Of a stretch of 64,000 nucleotides of DNA, positions 41,684 through 51,128 are shown piece by piece; within the stretch, counting starts at the first letter, position 1, and every line of letters starts with the position of its first letter. Made by a program: the position numbers and the translations under genes. The stretch is from Frondihabitans sp. 762G35 (GTDB lineage Bacteria > Actinomycetota > Actinomycetes > Actinomycetales > Microbacteriaceae). Where the stretch lies: assembly GCF_002074055.1 (NCBI RefSeq), contig NZ_CP014619.1, positions 2,418,001 through 2,482,000 on the forward strand. Reading direction: 5' to 3'. The notes beneath the pieces were generated by a model. That model made no database searches and was not told the DNA's origin. It saw only the letters and a list, made by a program, of their open reading frames with translations.

Positions 41684-43887
41684 CAGGACACCTCGTAGAT
41701 GCGCACGCCGTCTCGGTCGTAGGCGAGAGTCGACCGGGAGGCCACGGTGTCCTCGAGCAGCTTCAGGTCGGCGGCGGAGAACGCCCCGCTCACGATCGCG
41801 GCACGCTCCTGGCTGTCGGAGAAGGCGACCCAGGTGCGCCCGCCGAAGGCCCGCTCGTCGATCAGGCCGAGGAGGGTCGCGTTGGTGACCTTCCCCGGGT
41901 CGAAGTTCTTGACGTCGGTCATGGCCGTGGCCTGCGCGTAGTGCACGAGGTACTTCGGGTAGTTCGGCCCGACGAGCAGCGGGAACGTGTCGGTGACGCT
42001 GAAGACGAGGTCGTCCCTCTGGAAGCGCCCGTCGAGCCACTCGGCGGCCTTCACGTCGCTGGCCGAGACGCGGAGGCTCGCCTCCGGCTGGAAGTACGTG
42101 CCAACGAAGAGGGACAGCAGGATGCACAGACTGGCGATCAGGCCGACCTTGCGGATCCGCGGCAGGCCCCGACCCGTCCAGAACAGCCAGCCCACGCCCA
42201 TGGCGTAGAACGGCAGGCCGAACAGGAAGACGCGGAACTTGCCCTCGCCGCCGTAGGTCTGGCCGAAGAGGGTGAGCACGGGGGCGACGGCGAGCCAGGC
42301 GACGACGAGCGTCGTACGGATGTGGCCGTTGAGGATGCGCCGGACGAATCCGGCCAGGGCCAGGAGCACCGCGAGCCCGGTCAGGAGGACGACGCCGTGG
42401 CTCTGCAGCGTGCTCACCTCGGAGACGCCGACCTGCGAGACCGACTTCGTCGTCGCGTTGGCCACGGGGTCGAAGCTCGAGAAGAGGCCGAAGTGCTGCT
42501 CGACGTAGTCGAGGTTCGGCAGCAGGTAGAGCACCGGGAGGGCGGCGACGGCGATCCCGACCCAGAGCCGTCGGAGGTAGCCGGCGACGAAGAGCGGCAG
42601 GAAGGCCAGGATCGCGACGTAGGGCGTCAGCTGGTGGCTCGCCACGATGACGGCCTGGAGGACGATCACGGCGGCGATCGCGAGCACGCGCGCTCTCCTG
42701 GACCGCGTGATGCCGAGGACCTCGACGTTGACGGGGCGACCGCGCCTGCGGGCGGGCGTCGCCAGCAGGTTCTCGACCCGGCGCAGGAGCCGCCGGGGCT
42801 CGGAGCCGAGGGCGGCGACCGCCACGAGCGCGGCCGTGAGGTAGAGCGTGAAGGCGAAGGCCTGGGGCGAGTAGTAGTTCTGGCCGACCCAGTTGCCGAT
42901 CGTGAACACGATGACGGCGGTCCAGGCCCAGCGGCGGTGGCGGCTGATGGTCCGGGCGATGGCGAGCACGAGGGCCGCGTCGACGAGGGCGAAGAGCACC
43001 TCCGCCCAGCTCGCGTAGGTCGTGGCGTCGCGGTGACCGATGGCCCCGCCGAGCGCGGCCGAGAACGAGAAGAATCCGGGCCAGCGGTTGTAGAGGTCGA
43101 TGGTCGGATCGACGCTCCCCGAGGCCGTGATGTAGTTCGTGACCGCGATGTGCTTGTAGACCCAGGGTAGGCGCGGCGCGTTCTCGACGAGGTTCGCGGA
43201 GGCGTAGAGGACGACGATGAGCACGCCGATCGCGGCCGAGAGGAGCCCGTGGGAGCGCCGGCGCGTGAGGAGCGACACGACGACGACGGTGAAGACGACG
43301 GCGACCGAGAGGTACCAGACGACGGGGAACGCCGCCAGCAGCCCGAACTGGCCGAGGTCGGTCGAGTTCGTCGTCGCGACGCCGACCACCCAGAGGGCGA
43401 AGCCGAGGCCGAGGGAGACCCAGAGCCAGCGGGGCGACCGCGTGCGGACGGGGCGGGGCCGGAGCGGGGCGGCCGGCTGGACGTCGCGCGTCCGGGAGAA
43501 CAGCGGTCCGCGGACCGGTCGCACGCCGACGAGCAGAGCGCCGGCGACGAGGATCACGACCGCGGCGGGACGCGGGTGCCAGAGTGTCGTCCAGACCATG
43601 GCGAGCGCCACGACGGTGAGCAGGACGACGCTGCCGACGACGGTGAAGACGAGCCGGGCGGCCGGTTCGATGGCGGGGAAGCGGCGGAGGACGCTCCAGC
43701 CGGGCACGAGGAGCAGCGCCGCGAGGACGACGACGGAGCGGACGGGGCCGGGGGCGTCGAGCTCGACGAGGAGGGCGGCCACGAGGGCGAGCGCGGTGAG
43801 CGCCAGCTCCGCCGCGCGGAGGGGGGTCGGGCGGCGGGACGACGCGGTGGCGCCCCGGACGTCGGGGTCGTCGAGGAGCACGGTCAT
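41683..43887 (-). CDS. Large polytopic membrane protein, GT-C-like glycosyltransferase or polymerase candidate
   Basis: 734 residues with about 14-16 hydrophobic segments and a soluble C-terminal domain of roughly 130 residues (from SASDVKAAEWLDGRF to YDRDGVRIYEVS). A large loop between early segments (TASGSVDPTIDLYNRWPGFF) holds acidic residues in the position typical of GT-C glycosyltransferases. No classical motif allows a definite name; it could be the polymerase of the operon's polysaccharide. Coupled on both sides by 4-bp overlaps. Confidence 0.65.
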   Translation of the reverse strand: MTVLLDDPDVRGATASSRRPTPLRAAELALTALALVAALLVELDAPGPVRSVVVLAALLLVPGWSVLRRFPAIEPAARLVFTVVGSVVLLTVVALAMVWTTLWHPRPAAVVILVAGALLVGVRPVRGPLFSRTRDVQPAAPLRPRPVRTRSPRWLWVSLGLGFALWVVGVATTNSTDLGQFGLLAAFPVVWYLSVAVVFTVVVVSLLTRRRSHGLLSAAIGVLIVVLYASANLVENAPRLPWVYKHIAVTNYITASGSVDPTIDLYNRWPGFFSFSAALGGAIGHRDATTYASWAEVLFALVDAALVLAIARTISRHRRWAWTAVIVFTIGNWVGQNYYSPQAFAFTLYLTAALVAVAALGSEPRRLLRRVENLLATPARRRGRPVNVEVLGITRSRRARVLAIAAVIVLQAVIVASHQLTPYVAILAFLPLFVAGYLRRLWVGIAVAALPVLYLLPNLDYVEQHFGLFSSFDPVANATTKSVSQVGVSEVSTLQSHGVVLLTGLAVLLALAGFVRRILNGHIRTTLVVAWLAVAPVLTLFGQTYGGEGKFRVFLFGLPFYAMGVGWLFWTGRGLPRIRKVGLIASLCILLSLFVGTYFQPEASLRVSASDVKAAEWLDGRFQRDDLVFSVTDTFPLLVGPNYPKYLVHYAQATAMTDVKNFDPGKVTNATLLGLIDERAFGGRTWVAFSDSQERAAIVSGAFSAADLKLLEDTVASRSTLAYDRDGVRIYEVS

Positions 43888-45104
43888 CGATCCACCACGC
43901 CCGGCCGACGGACCCGTCCGACGAGCCTCCTGCGACTCCGGTGGGCCTCGAGGACCCGCGCGATCGCGTCCAGGTGCGCGCCGTGAGGGAAGTGCGTCTC
44001 GACGTGCTGGCGCAGCTTCGCGCCGAGGTCGGGCTCGGTGACGCGCCAGTCGAGCACGCCCCGGAGGGCGACCGCGAGGGCGGCGCTGTCGCGCGGCGGC
44101 ACCAGGAAGCGGCGGAGGTCGCCGGTGAGCACCTCGACCATGCCGCCGACGGTCGCGCCGATCACCGGCACGCCGGCCGACATCGATTCGACGAGGACCC
44201 GACCGAAGGCCTCCTCCTCCCACGACGGCGCCATGACGACGTCGGCCGCGTGGAGGAGCGGCACCACGTCGTTCTGGTTGGGCAGGCGGAGGACGGTGCC
44301 CTCGTCGAGCACGTCCAAGGCGCTCTGGAGCTCCGCGTCGTCGACGACGTCGTCCCCGGCGATGACGAGCACGCCCTCCCCGGGTGCGAAGCCGAGCGAG
44401 CGCCAGGCCTCGACGACGCTGAGAACGCCTTTCGCGCGGGAGATGCGGCCGAAGTAGAGGCCGACCTTCGCCTTCTCGGGGAGGTCCAGGAGGCGGCGGG
44501 CGGCGCGGCGATCCCCGGGCGTCGCGACGGGGTACTTGTCGAGCGGGACGGCGTTGTGCACCACGGTGACGCGGTCGGCGGGGATCCCCGCGGCGACCCA
44601 CACGGTCTTCATGTGCTCGGAGACCGCCATGAAGTGCGACACCCCGGTCGTGAGCAGCTTCTCGAGCCGGTAGTTCGGGGCGTGGTGCAGGTGGATCACG
44701 AGCGGGATGCCGGCGATCCGGGACACGACCTGCGCCCAGATGACGTTCTCCGGGCGGTTCAGCCAGAGCACGTCGGCGCGGAGCCGGCGGACCGTGCGGG
44801 CGGAGCGGACGAACGACGCCAGGTGCCGGAGGGCGCGGCGCGGCTCGAACCGGAACCGCACGGGTCCGGTCAGCGAGACGCCGAGCATCTCGAGATCGCC
44901 CCGCTGGATGCCCGACTCCGTGTAGAGCAGTTCGACGCGATGTCCCCGTCCGACGAGAGCCGTGGTGTCCTCGAAGACGCAGACCTCGACCCCGCCCACC
45001 GGCGCCAGGACGTCGGTGGCGGTCACGATCCGGAGCGGCTCCGCCGTGGGTTCGTGTCGGTCGATTCGGCATCTCTCGCCCACGTCGGGCACCTGAGTGC
45101 TCAT
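43884..45104 (-). CDS. Glycosyltransferase family 4
   Basis: 406 residues, GT-B fold. The N-terminal domain begins IVTATDVLAPVGGVEVCVFE. The C-terminal nucleotide-sugar domain has YFGRISRAKGVLSVVEAW and the EX7E motif in EEEAFGRVLVESMSAGVPVIG. It is a retaining, cytosolic or membrane-associated transferase adding a hexose to a growing lipid-linked glycan. Overlaps both neighbouring genes by 4 bp. Confidence 0.9.
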   Translation of the reverse strand: MSTQVPDVGERCRIDRHEPTAEPLRIVTATDVLAPVGGVEVCVFEDTTALVGRGHRVELLYTESGIQRGDLEMLGVSLTGPVRFRFEPRRALRHLASFVRSARTVRRLRADVLWLNRPENVIWAQVVSRIAGIPLVIHLHHAPNYRLEKLLTTGVSHFMAVSEHMKTVWVAAGIPADRVTVVHNAVPLDKYPVATPGDRRAARRLLDLPEKAKVGLYFGRISRAKGVLSVVEAWRSLGFAPGEGVLVIAGDDVVDDAELQSALDVLDEGTVLRLPNQNDVVPLLHAADVVMAPSWEEEAFGRVLVESMSAGVPVIGATVGGMVEVLTGDLRRFLVPPRDSAALAVALRGVLDWRVTEPDLGAKLRQHVETHFPHGAHLDAIARVLEAHRSRRRLVGRVRRPGVVDR

Positions 45105-48100
45105 GATCGCGTTCTCCCCCCGATGGTGGCGACGTTCCCGGGCGCCTCGTGCGTGCGCTCTACCCGCAGCCAGCTGCGCCGGCTCCGGAGGTACGCGGCG
45201 GGTCCGCTCGGGAACCCCTTCAGCTCGGTCGAGACGAGCGACTTCGGGTAGCCCCCGGAGAGGTCGGCCGTCTCCTGCGGTGCGTCCTTGGGCGAGCGCC
45301 CGCGGAGCCGGTCGACGGCGCGTCCGGCTAGGCGGCCGGCGGCCGACGGGACCTGCCATCCGAGCGCGACGAGGTGGCGCGGGTCGCCGAGCACGAGCGC
45401 GGTCAGCATGGCGGTGAACCCGAGACCGTAGCCGTGGAGCTGTTTCTCGAGCTCGGGCAGCGTCCGCCGGTGGCGGTGGTGCACGACGGCGGCGGGCTCG
45501 AAGGCGAGACGGCCCCCGGTCCAGAGGATCTGGACGATGGTCGCGAGGTCCTCGCCGCCGAGCGCCGGCGTGCCGGTGCCGAGGGCGGGGTCGAATCCGC
45601 GGACGCGCTGGAGGGCGGTGCGCCGGAAGGCCATGTTCGCGCCGGCGCCGTAGGCCCCCACGCCGTAGATCGGGAAGCGCTTGATCTCGGTGCCCCGCGG
45701 ATCCTCGACCCGGATCTTCGAGCCGCGGAGCGCGCCCGGCAGGTCGCCGGCGGCCTCGAGGCGCACCGGGACGAACTGGCGCTCCCCCGCGAAGCCGCCG
45801 TAGTAGCCCTCGAACCAGATCTGCGCCGGCGTCTCGAGCTCGGCGGGCAGGATGAGGCCGGTCATCGCGTCGACATGGTCGGCCCGGGCGAAGCGGCGGC
45901 CGATGACTCGGAGCCAGTTCTCGTCGACGCGGACGTCGTCGTCGGTGAACGCGACGACGTCGCCGCGGGCCGCCTCGACGCCGGCGTTGCGGCCGGTGGA
46001 GACTCCGGGGCGCGACTCGCGGACGACCCGGACGTTCCGTCCGGCGACGATGCCCGGAAGGAGGTCGTCCGCGGGCAGCGTGACCCGGTTGTCGACGAGC
46101 ACGTACTCGACGTCGGGGTAGTCGAGCCGTTCGAAGGCGTCGAGCAGGATCCGCAGGTCGGTCGGGCGCCCGACCACCGTGGACACCACGACGGTGATGC
46201 TCGGCAGATCGGCGTCGGCGACCGGCAGGTCGTCCGCGGCGCGCTCGGGGAGCTGCTGCGCGAAGAGGGGACGGAGGGCGGCGGCCGCATCGGCCGGGTC
46301 GTCGGTGAGCTCGATGTCGACGGCGCCCACGGGGATGTCCGAGCGGTAGCCGACGACCATGGCGGTCGAGTAGCGGTAGTCGGCGACGAGCTCGGGGACG
46401 TCCTGGTCGAGGTCGACGGAGATCACCCGGCGGGGGCCGGGAGCATCGGGGAGGACGTCGGGGGCGGTGTCGGTCACGGTGGTGCTCTCCTCGCCGGGGC
46501 GGATGGATCGGACGGCGCCCTCGCCGAACAGGGCTTCGAGGGCGTCGATGGTGGCGACGGCGCCGGTCGGCGCCCCGTCGGTCGGCACGGTTCCGGTCGG
46601 CGCGGTGTCGGACGGCACGGTTCCGGTCGGCGCGGTGTCGGACGGCACGGTCGCGGGCGGCACGTCATCGGTCGGCACGATGTCGGTCGGCACGTCGTCG
46701 GTCGGCACGATGTCGGTCGGCACGTCGTCGGTCGGCGCGATGTCGGTCGGCACGTCGTCGCCCGCCCCGCGGCGCGCGTCGCGCAGGCGGAGCAGGAACC
46801 ACGGCAGGCAGGCGAGCGCGAGCACCGCGCGGGCCAGGTTCCAGGGCAGCGTCTCCGGGAGGAGCATCGACAGCGACGCCAGGGTGACGCTCCCGGCGAT
46901 CGCCAGGAGCAGTCGCGGCGGGGCCGCGCGCCACGTCCGACGGTCGGGCAGGAGGCGGAGCTGCAGGGCGGCGAGCAGCGAGTACGACAGCAGGGTCGCG
47001 ATGGCGGCTCCGGCGATCCCGAGCGGGACGACGAGCAGGACGTTGACGCCGACGTTGACCACCGCGGCGACCCCGGAGACGATTCCGAGCGTCTTGCCGC
47101 GGCGCTGCACGATGAGGAGGCGTCCGGTGGCGCCGCTCGCGGCGACCGGGAACGCCGTCAGGGCGACGAGCAGCACGACGATGGTGAGTCCCGCGGGGCG
47201 GAAGGTCGCGGGCGCCAGGATCCGCAGGGCGAGCGGCGCGACGAGGGTGACGGCCAGGACGATGGGCACGAGCAGCCGGTACAGCTCGTCGCGCGACCGG
47301 AGGGCCAGGGCGTAGCGGGCCGCGTCCGACTTGAGCGCCGCGAAGTGCGGGGTCCAGGCGCCGTTCGTGAAGTTGAGCAGCAGGATGACCGCCGAGCCGA
47401 TCACGTAGGCGACCTGGTAGCGGCCGACCTCGGTCGCTCCGAGGTCGCGCTGGATGATGATGCGGTCGCCGGCGTTGAGGACGAAGTAGGCGAGGGCGCT
47501 GAGGGCGAGCGGCGTCCCCAGTCGGATGGCCCGACGGGTCACCTGCGCCTGTCGGAAGCCGCTCAGCAGCGGCTTCGTGACGACGACGCCGATGGCCATG
47601 GCGACGAACTGGCAGATGACGCCGCCCCAGGCGTAGGTCGTGGCGTCGCGACCCAGCGTCAGCATCAGCACGAGGCCCACGATCGAGCCGCCGACGGCCG
47701 ACATGATGCTGACGGCCGTGAAGGCGCGCAGGCGGTCCTCGGCGACGAGGAGGGCGAGCATGACCGTGACGACGGCGGAGGGGGCCGTCCAGAGGATGAT
47801 CGCGACGAGCAGGAGGCGGTAGCCCTCGAATCCGAGCGGCCCCGCCCAGAGCGGGATGGTGGCGAGGGCGGCCGCCGTCACGGTGAACGACAGCACGACG
47901 GCGACGGAGATGAGCCCGCGGGCCGCCCTGTCGTCGCGGTCCTCGGATCGCTGGAGGACGAGAGCCTGGTCGAGACCGAAGAGGGCCGCCACGCTGAGGA
48001 CCTGGTAGACGGACATGCCGGACGCCAGGGCGCCGAACTGCGCCGGACCGACGAGGTGCGCGAGGACCGGCGAGATGAGCGTGGAGACGACGAGCTGGAG

Positions 48101-48217
48101 CGACCAGACGACGACGTAGAGGAGGCCGCGGCCGAAGAGCTTCGACGATCCCTCGCCGTCGGGCTCGGGGAGACGGACCGCACCCTCGGGAGCCCGGTCG
48201 ACGACGGGGGCGCTCAC
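45101..48217 (-). CDS. Polysaccharide flippase - GT2 glycosyltransferase fusion
   Basis: 1038 residues in one frame. Residues 28-480 form a Wzx/MOP-type oligosaccharide flippase with about 12-14 membrane segments. Residues 487-556 are a ten-residue repeat of the type DDVPTDIVPT. After a connector, residues 672-925 form a GT-A glycosyltransferase 2 domain (SITVVVSTVVGRPTDL, then FTDDDV at 757-762 as the metal motif, then GGEDLATIVQILW). The C-terminus reaches residue 1038. Flippases and GT2 enzymes are normally separate proteins; here synthesis and translocation would be physically linked. The GTG start overlaps the upstream GT14 gene by 4 bp. Alternative: a sequencing-assembled join, but the uninterrupted frame and repeat make that unlikely. 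Confidence 0.82.
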   Translation of the reverse strand: MSAPVVDRAPEGAVRLPEPDGEGSSKLFGRGLLYVVVWSLQLVVSTLISPVLAHLVGPAQFGALASGMSVYQVLSVAALFGLDQALVLQRSEDRDDRAARGLISVAVVLSFTVTAAALATIPLWAGPLGFEGYRLLLVAIILWTAPSAVVTVMLALLVAEDRLRAFTAVSIMSAVGGSIVGLVLMLTLGRDATTYAWGGVICQFVAMAIGVVVTKPLLSGFRQAQVTRRAIRLGTPLALSALAYFVLNAGDRIIIQRDLGATEVGRYQVAYVIGSAVILLLNFTNGAWTPHFAALKSDAARYALALRSRDELYRLLVPIVLAVTLVAPLALRILAPATFRPAGLTIVVLLVALTAFPVAASGATGRLLIVQRRGKTLGIVSGVAAVVNVGVNVLLVVPLGIAGAAIATLLSYSLLAALQLRLLPDRRTWRAAPPRLLLAIAGSVTLASLSMLLPETLPWNLARAVLALACLPWFLLRLRDARRGAGDDVPTDIAPTDDVPTDIVPTDDVPTDIVPTDDVPPATVPSDTAPTGTVPSDTAPTGTVPTDGAPTGAVATIDALEALFGEGAVRSIRPGEESTTVTDTAPDVLPDAPGPRRVISVDLDQDVPELVADYRYSTAMVVGYRSDIPVGAVDIELTDDPADAAAALRPLFAQQLPERAADDLPVADADLPSITVVVSTVVGRPTDLRILLDAFERLDYPDVEYVLVDNRVTLPADDLLPGIVAGRNVRVVRESRPGVSTGRNAGVEAARGDVVAFTDDDVRVDENWLRVIGRRFARADHVDAMTGLILPAELETPAQIWFEGYYGGFAGERQFVPVRLEAAGDLPGALRGSKIRVEDPRGTEIKRFPIYGVGAYGAGANMAFRRTALQRVRGFDPALGTGTPALGGEDLATIVQILWTGGRLAFEPAAVVHHRHRRTLPELEKQLHGYGLGFTAMLTALVLGDPRHLVALGWQVPSAAGRLAGRAVDRLRGRSPKDAPQETADLSGGYPKSLVSTELKGFPSGPAAYLRSRRSWLRVERTHEAPGNVATIGGRTRS
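46550..46759. repeat. 30-bp tandem repeat in the flippase-GT2 linker
   Basis: Seven consecutive 30-bp units encode a ten-residue Asp/Thr/Pro-rich repeat. Three units near 46681-46760 are almost identical; those toward the C-terminal side have diverged to Ser/Gly variants. Such arrays expand and contract by slippage. Confidence 0.9.
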
Positions 48218-49119
48218 GACGCGGCTCCTGCTCGGCCGTGGACGACGGCGTCGTCGATGCGGTCGAGGAGCGCGGAGCTCTCGGAGGTGGAGAACTTCCG
48301 GGCGAAGAAGTGGGGCAGATCCTGCTCGGCGGCGGACCGGCGGCTGAGCACCGCGTCGGTGTGCTCGAGGGTCAGCCACGGCGGGCTCTTGCGGCGGGTG
48401 CCGTCCCAGCCGATCCACCACAGGGTCGCCCGGACGTGCTCGGCGGCCCAGCCCGGGACGAAGCGGGGCGTGTGGAGGATCGACGGCACGAAGGTCTCGT
48501 CGGCGACCCAGCTGCGACGCCAGAACGCGACGAGCGCGGGGTTCGCGTCGACGGCCTCGAGCACCTGGGCCACGTGCTCCCGCGCGAGGACCTTCAGCTG
48601 GGATCCGCCCGCGAAGGTGACGTCGCGGGGCAGGCGGCGCGGCACGGGGAGTCGGATCATGCGCTTGCGCCAGGCCCAGTGCCGGAAGCGCAGGCGGTCG
48701 AAACCGCCGGAGCGCCCCCACTCGGGGTGCGGCATCGGGTCGAGCAGGGCGAAGGAGACGCCGCGGTGGTCGTCGAGGAGCGCGGCGATCTCCGCGGTGG
48801 ACGCGAGCGGGTAGTCGGTGCCGGTCAGCACGGCGACGTGCGTCGCTTCGGTCGCGGCGAGCGCCGCCCGATAGCCCTGGAGCTCCGCCTCGACGTTCTC
48901 CCAGCGGGCCCAGCCCGTGCGGACGCGGGGCAGCACGACGACGCGCTCGGGGAGGTCCTCGGTCATCTCCCGGAACACGTCGTCGGGCGTCGACGGGTCG
49001 CAGTGGAGGAAGACGGGGAAGGGGTCGAGGGCCACGACGAGTCGCTTCACGTGCGTGGGATCCGTGTGCGCGAGGATGACGCACGCCAGGAGCGCAGGGG
49101 GACGCTGGGCTGACCGCAT
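48214..49119 (-). CDS. Branch-family (GT14) glycosyltransferase
   Basis: 301 residues. Features of the core-2/I-branching beta-1,6-GlcNAc-transferase family: LACVILAHTDP at the start, VFLHCDPST, AVLTGTDYPLASTAEI, and the conserved pair WVADETFVPSILH and TLWWIGWDGT. Bacterial members transfer sugars to polysaccharides or lipids; the acceptor is unknown. First gene of the glycan operon on the minus strand, with the next gene overlapping its stop codon (GTGA). Start at ATG 49119. Confidence 0.82.
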   Translation of the reverse strand: MRSAQRPPALLACVILAHTDPTHVKRLVVALDPFPVFLHCDPSTPDDVFREMTEDLPERVVVLPRVRTGWARWENVEAELQGYRAALAATEATHVAVLTGTDYPLASTAEIAALLDDHRGVSFALLDPMPHPEWGRSGGFDRLRFRHWAWRKRMIRLPVPRRLPRDVTFAGGSQLKVLAREHVAQVLEAVDANPALVAFWRRSWVADETFVPSILHTPRFVPGWAAEHVRATLWWIGWDGTRRKSPPWLTLEHTDAVLSRRSAAEQDLPHFFARKFSTSESSALLDRIDDAVVHGRAGAAS

Positions 49120-49383
49120 GGGCGAGGGGGTCCTGTCGGTTTCGGGTCCGAGTCGGGGGGCTGACCGACCCCCGGGAGAGGCCGGGAGGGACGGGCCGGG
49201 GCATCGGACCGTCTGTCGGGTGGATCCACGTCATCGGGGCAGTGCTCACGCTAGGGGATCGCCCCGGGGGCCACAATGACGCGTTGTGGTGACAGACAGG
49301 TGCGTCTGCTCTGTACCCCGGTCACGAGGCGCGCAGGATGCCCGGCGAGAGGCCCCCCCTGATGCGCCCGCTACCCTTGCCCC

Positions 49384-50346
49384 ATGGCGCCGACCCTCAC
49401 GATCCTCGACGACTACCAGAACGCCGCCCTCGACCTGGCGGACTGGTCGCCCCTCCGCGAGAGGTACGAGATCGACGTCGTCGACGAGCACCTGGAGGGC
49501 GACGCCCTCGTCGAGCGCCTCGCCGGCAGCCGCGTCGTCGTGGCCATGCGGGAGCGGACCGCGTTCCCCGAGGCGATCCTCCTGCGCCTGCCCGAGCTGC
49601 GGCTCCTGGTGACCACCGGGATGGCCAACGCGGCGATCGACCTCGAGGCCGCCGCGCGGCTCGGCATCGCCGTCTCCGGGACCACCGGCTCCGGCCGGGA
49701 GGTCGCCGAGCTGACCCTCGGCGTGATGATCTCGCTGGCGCGCCACATCACCGTCGAGGACCGCTCGATGCACGAGGGCGGCTGGCAGACCACGCTCGGC
49801 ACCGCTCTCGCGGGCAAGACCCTCGGACTCGTCGGCCTCGGCAAGCAGGGGGCCCTCGTCGCGGAGCTCGCGCGGGCGTTCCGGATGCGGATCGTCGCCT
49901 GGAGCCCCCACCTCACGCCCGAGCGCGCGGCGGAGCACGGCGCCGAGGCCGTCACGAAGGAGGCGCTGTTCGAGACGAGCGACTTCGTCTCGATCCACGT
50001 GCCCCTCACCGAGTCGACCCGCTGGCTCGTCGGCGCGGAGGAGCTCGCCGTGATGAAGGAGAGCGCCTACCTCGTCAACACGTCGCGCGGCCCGGTCGTC
50101 GACACGGAGGCGCTGCTGATGGCGCTCATGGTCGACACCATCGCCGGCGCCGCCCTCGACGTCTACGACGTCGAACCGCTCCCGGCGGACGACCCGCTGC
50201 GCAAGCTCGACAACGTGCTCCTCATCCCCCACCTCGGCTACGTCACGCGAGAGGTCTACGCCGTGTTCTACGGCGAGGCGGTCGAGGACGTCCTCGCGTT
50301 CGACGCGGGCGAAGAGCTCCGGTCGCTCGTGCCCTCCGCCGGATGA
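49384..50346 (+). CDS. D-2-hydroxyacid dehydrogenase family protein
   Basis: 320 residues, NAD-dependent. The nucleotide-binding motif is GLGKQG (151-156). The catalytic Arg is R235 in VNTSRGPVVD, the Glu is E264 in DVYDVEPLP, and the His is H283 in LIPHLGYVT. The pattern resembles the phosphoglycerate dehydrogenase-like group rather than a specific characterised enzyme. It stands alone; GCAGGATGCCCGG lies upstream at about 49328, and the adjacent minus-strand gene is convergent. Confidence 0.88.
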   Translation: MAPTLTILDDYQNAALDLADWSPLRERYEIDVVDEHLEGDALVERLAGSRVVVAMRERTAFPEAILLRLPELRLLVTTGMANAAIDLEAAARLGIAVSGTTGSGREVAELTLGVMISLARHITVEDRSMHEGGWQTTLGTALAGKTLGLVGLGKQGALVAELARAFRMRIVAWSPHLTPERAAEHGAEAVTKEALFETSDFVSIHVPLTESTRWLVGAEELAVMKESAYLVNTSRGPVVDTEALLMALMVDTIAGAALDVYDVEPLPADDPLRKLDNVLLIPHLGYVTREVYAVFYGEAVEDVLAFDAGEELRSLVPSAG

Positions 50347-50367
50347 CCCGGCCCCGCCTGCGTCCGG

Positions 50368-50991
50368 TCAGCGGATGGTGGTGGTGACGTCCACGAGGCT
50401 CGGGGCGGCGGGGGCCGAACCGAAGCCGAAGCGGACCGGGGGCTCGAGGCGGGCGAGAGCGCCCAGATCCTGCTCGCCCCAGCGACCGCTCAGCGCGTCG
50501 ATGTGCCGGGCGACCGTGACGCCGTAGTACTCGCGGCGGCCTCGGCCCGCTGTGCCCGCCGTCGCGGAGCCGGGCACGAGGATCCGGGCGACCGGGTCGA
50601 TGAGGCGCAGCCACTCGGGCATCGTCGCGAAGGCGCGGGGCACGGCGCGGAGGAGCATGCCGAGCCCGGAGATGGCGCCGATCGTGAGGTCGAGGTGCAG
50701 GTCGCCGGCAGTCACGCCGATGCCGCCGTCGATCTTCTTCCACGCCACCGGGACGACGCGGACCTCGTCGAAGTCGTACGTCGCGGCGACGAAGTCGGCG
50801 ACGTCGGAGGTCGGGGCCAGCAGGATCCGGTGGCCGTCGCCCTGCTCGATCATCACGTCGGCGAAGGCACCGAGGGGCGAGTCGTTCCACATCCCGACCA
50901 CGATCCGGACGCCGGACGTGGTGCCCACGCCGGCTATCCGACCGACGAAGCGCAGGTCGGTCCGGGCTCGGCGGGAGACTCTCTGGGGCAC
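50368..50991 (-). CDS. Conserved hypothetical protein
   Basis: 207 residues I cannot assign. The sequence has alternating hydrophobic beta-strand-like segments (RIVVGMWNDSPLGAFADVMIEQ, HRILLAP, VRVVPVAWKKIDGGIGVTAG) and a conserved-looking RREYYGVTVARHIDALSGRWG. No membrane segment or signal peptide is evident. GTG start. Convergent with the hydroxyacid dehydrogenase gene and divergent from fruR. Confidence 0.55.
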   Translation of the reverse strand: MPQRVSRRARTDLRFVGRIAGVGTTSGVRIVVGMWNDSPLGAFADVMIEQGDGHRILLAPTSDVADFVAATYDFDEVRVVPVAWKKIDGGIGVTAGDLHLDLTIGAISGLGMLLRAVPRAFATMPEWLRLIDPVARILVPGSATAGTAGRGRREYYGVTVARHIDALSGRWGEQDLGALARLEPPVRFGFGSAPAAPSLVDVTTTIR

Positions 50992-51040
50992 GGCTCGACC
51001 CTACTCACGGTGGCTGAGTGTGGCTTTTTCTGTGTTTGTC

Positions 51041-51069
51041 TTGCTTTGCCTGCGTAATCGACCTATGCT
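51041..51069 (+). promoter_or_regulatory. Promoter of the fructose operon
   Basis: TTGCTT, a 17-bp spacer and TATGCT give an expected start near 51076 and a leader of about 53 nt with a GGAGG ribosome-binding site. The T/G-rich stretch before the -35 region may hold the FruR site. Confidence 0.6.
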
Positions 51070-51128
51070 CTCTCGAAAGCACAGCCGTTCCCACGGCACG
51101 ACTAGCAGGCGACGCGGAGGTCACCGAC

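Noticed and set aside
45092-45102. CCTGAGTGCTC near the GT4 gene start
   Set aside because: No partner end at the required distance upstream.
45374-48814. Plus-strand open frame of over 1100 codons opposite the flippase-GT2 gene
   Set aside because: Low-complexity composition and no motifs; the minus strand carries recognisable membrane and glycosyltransferase sequence.
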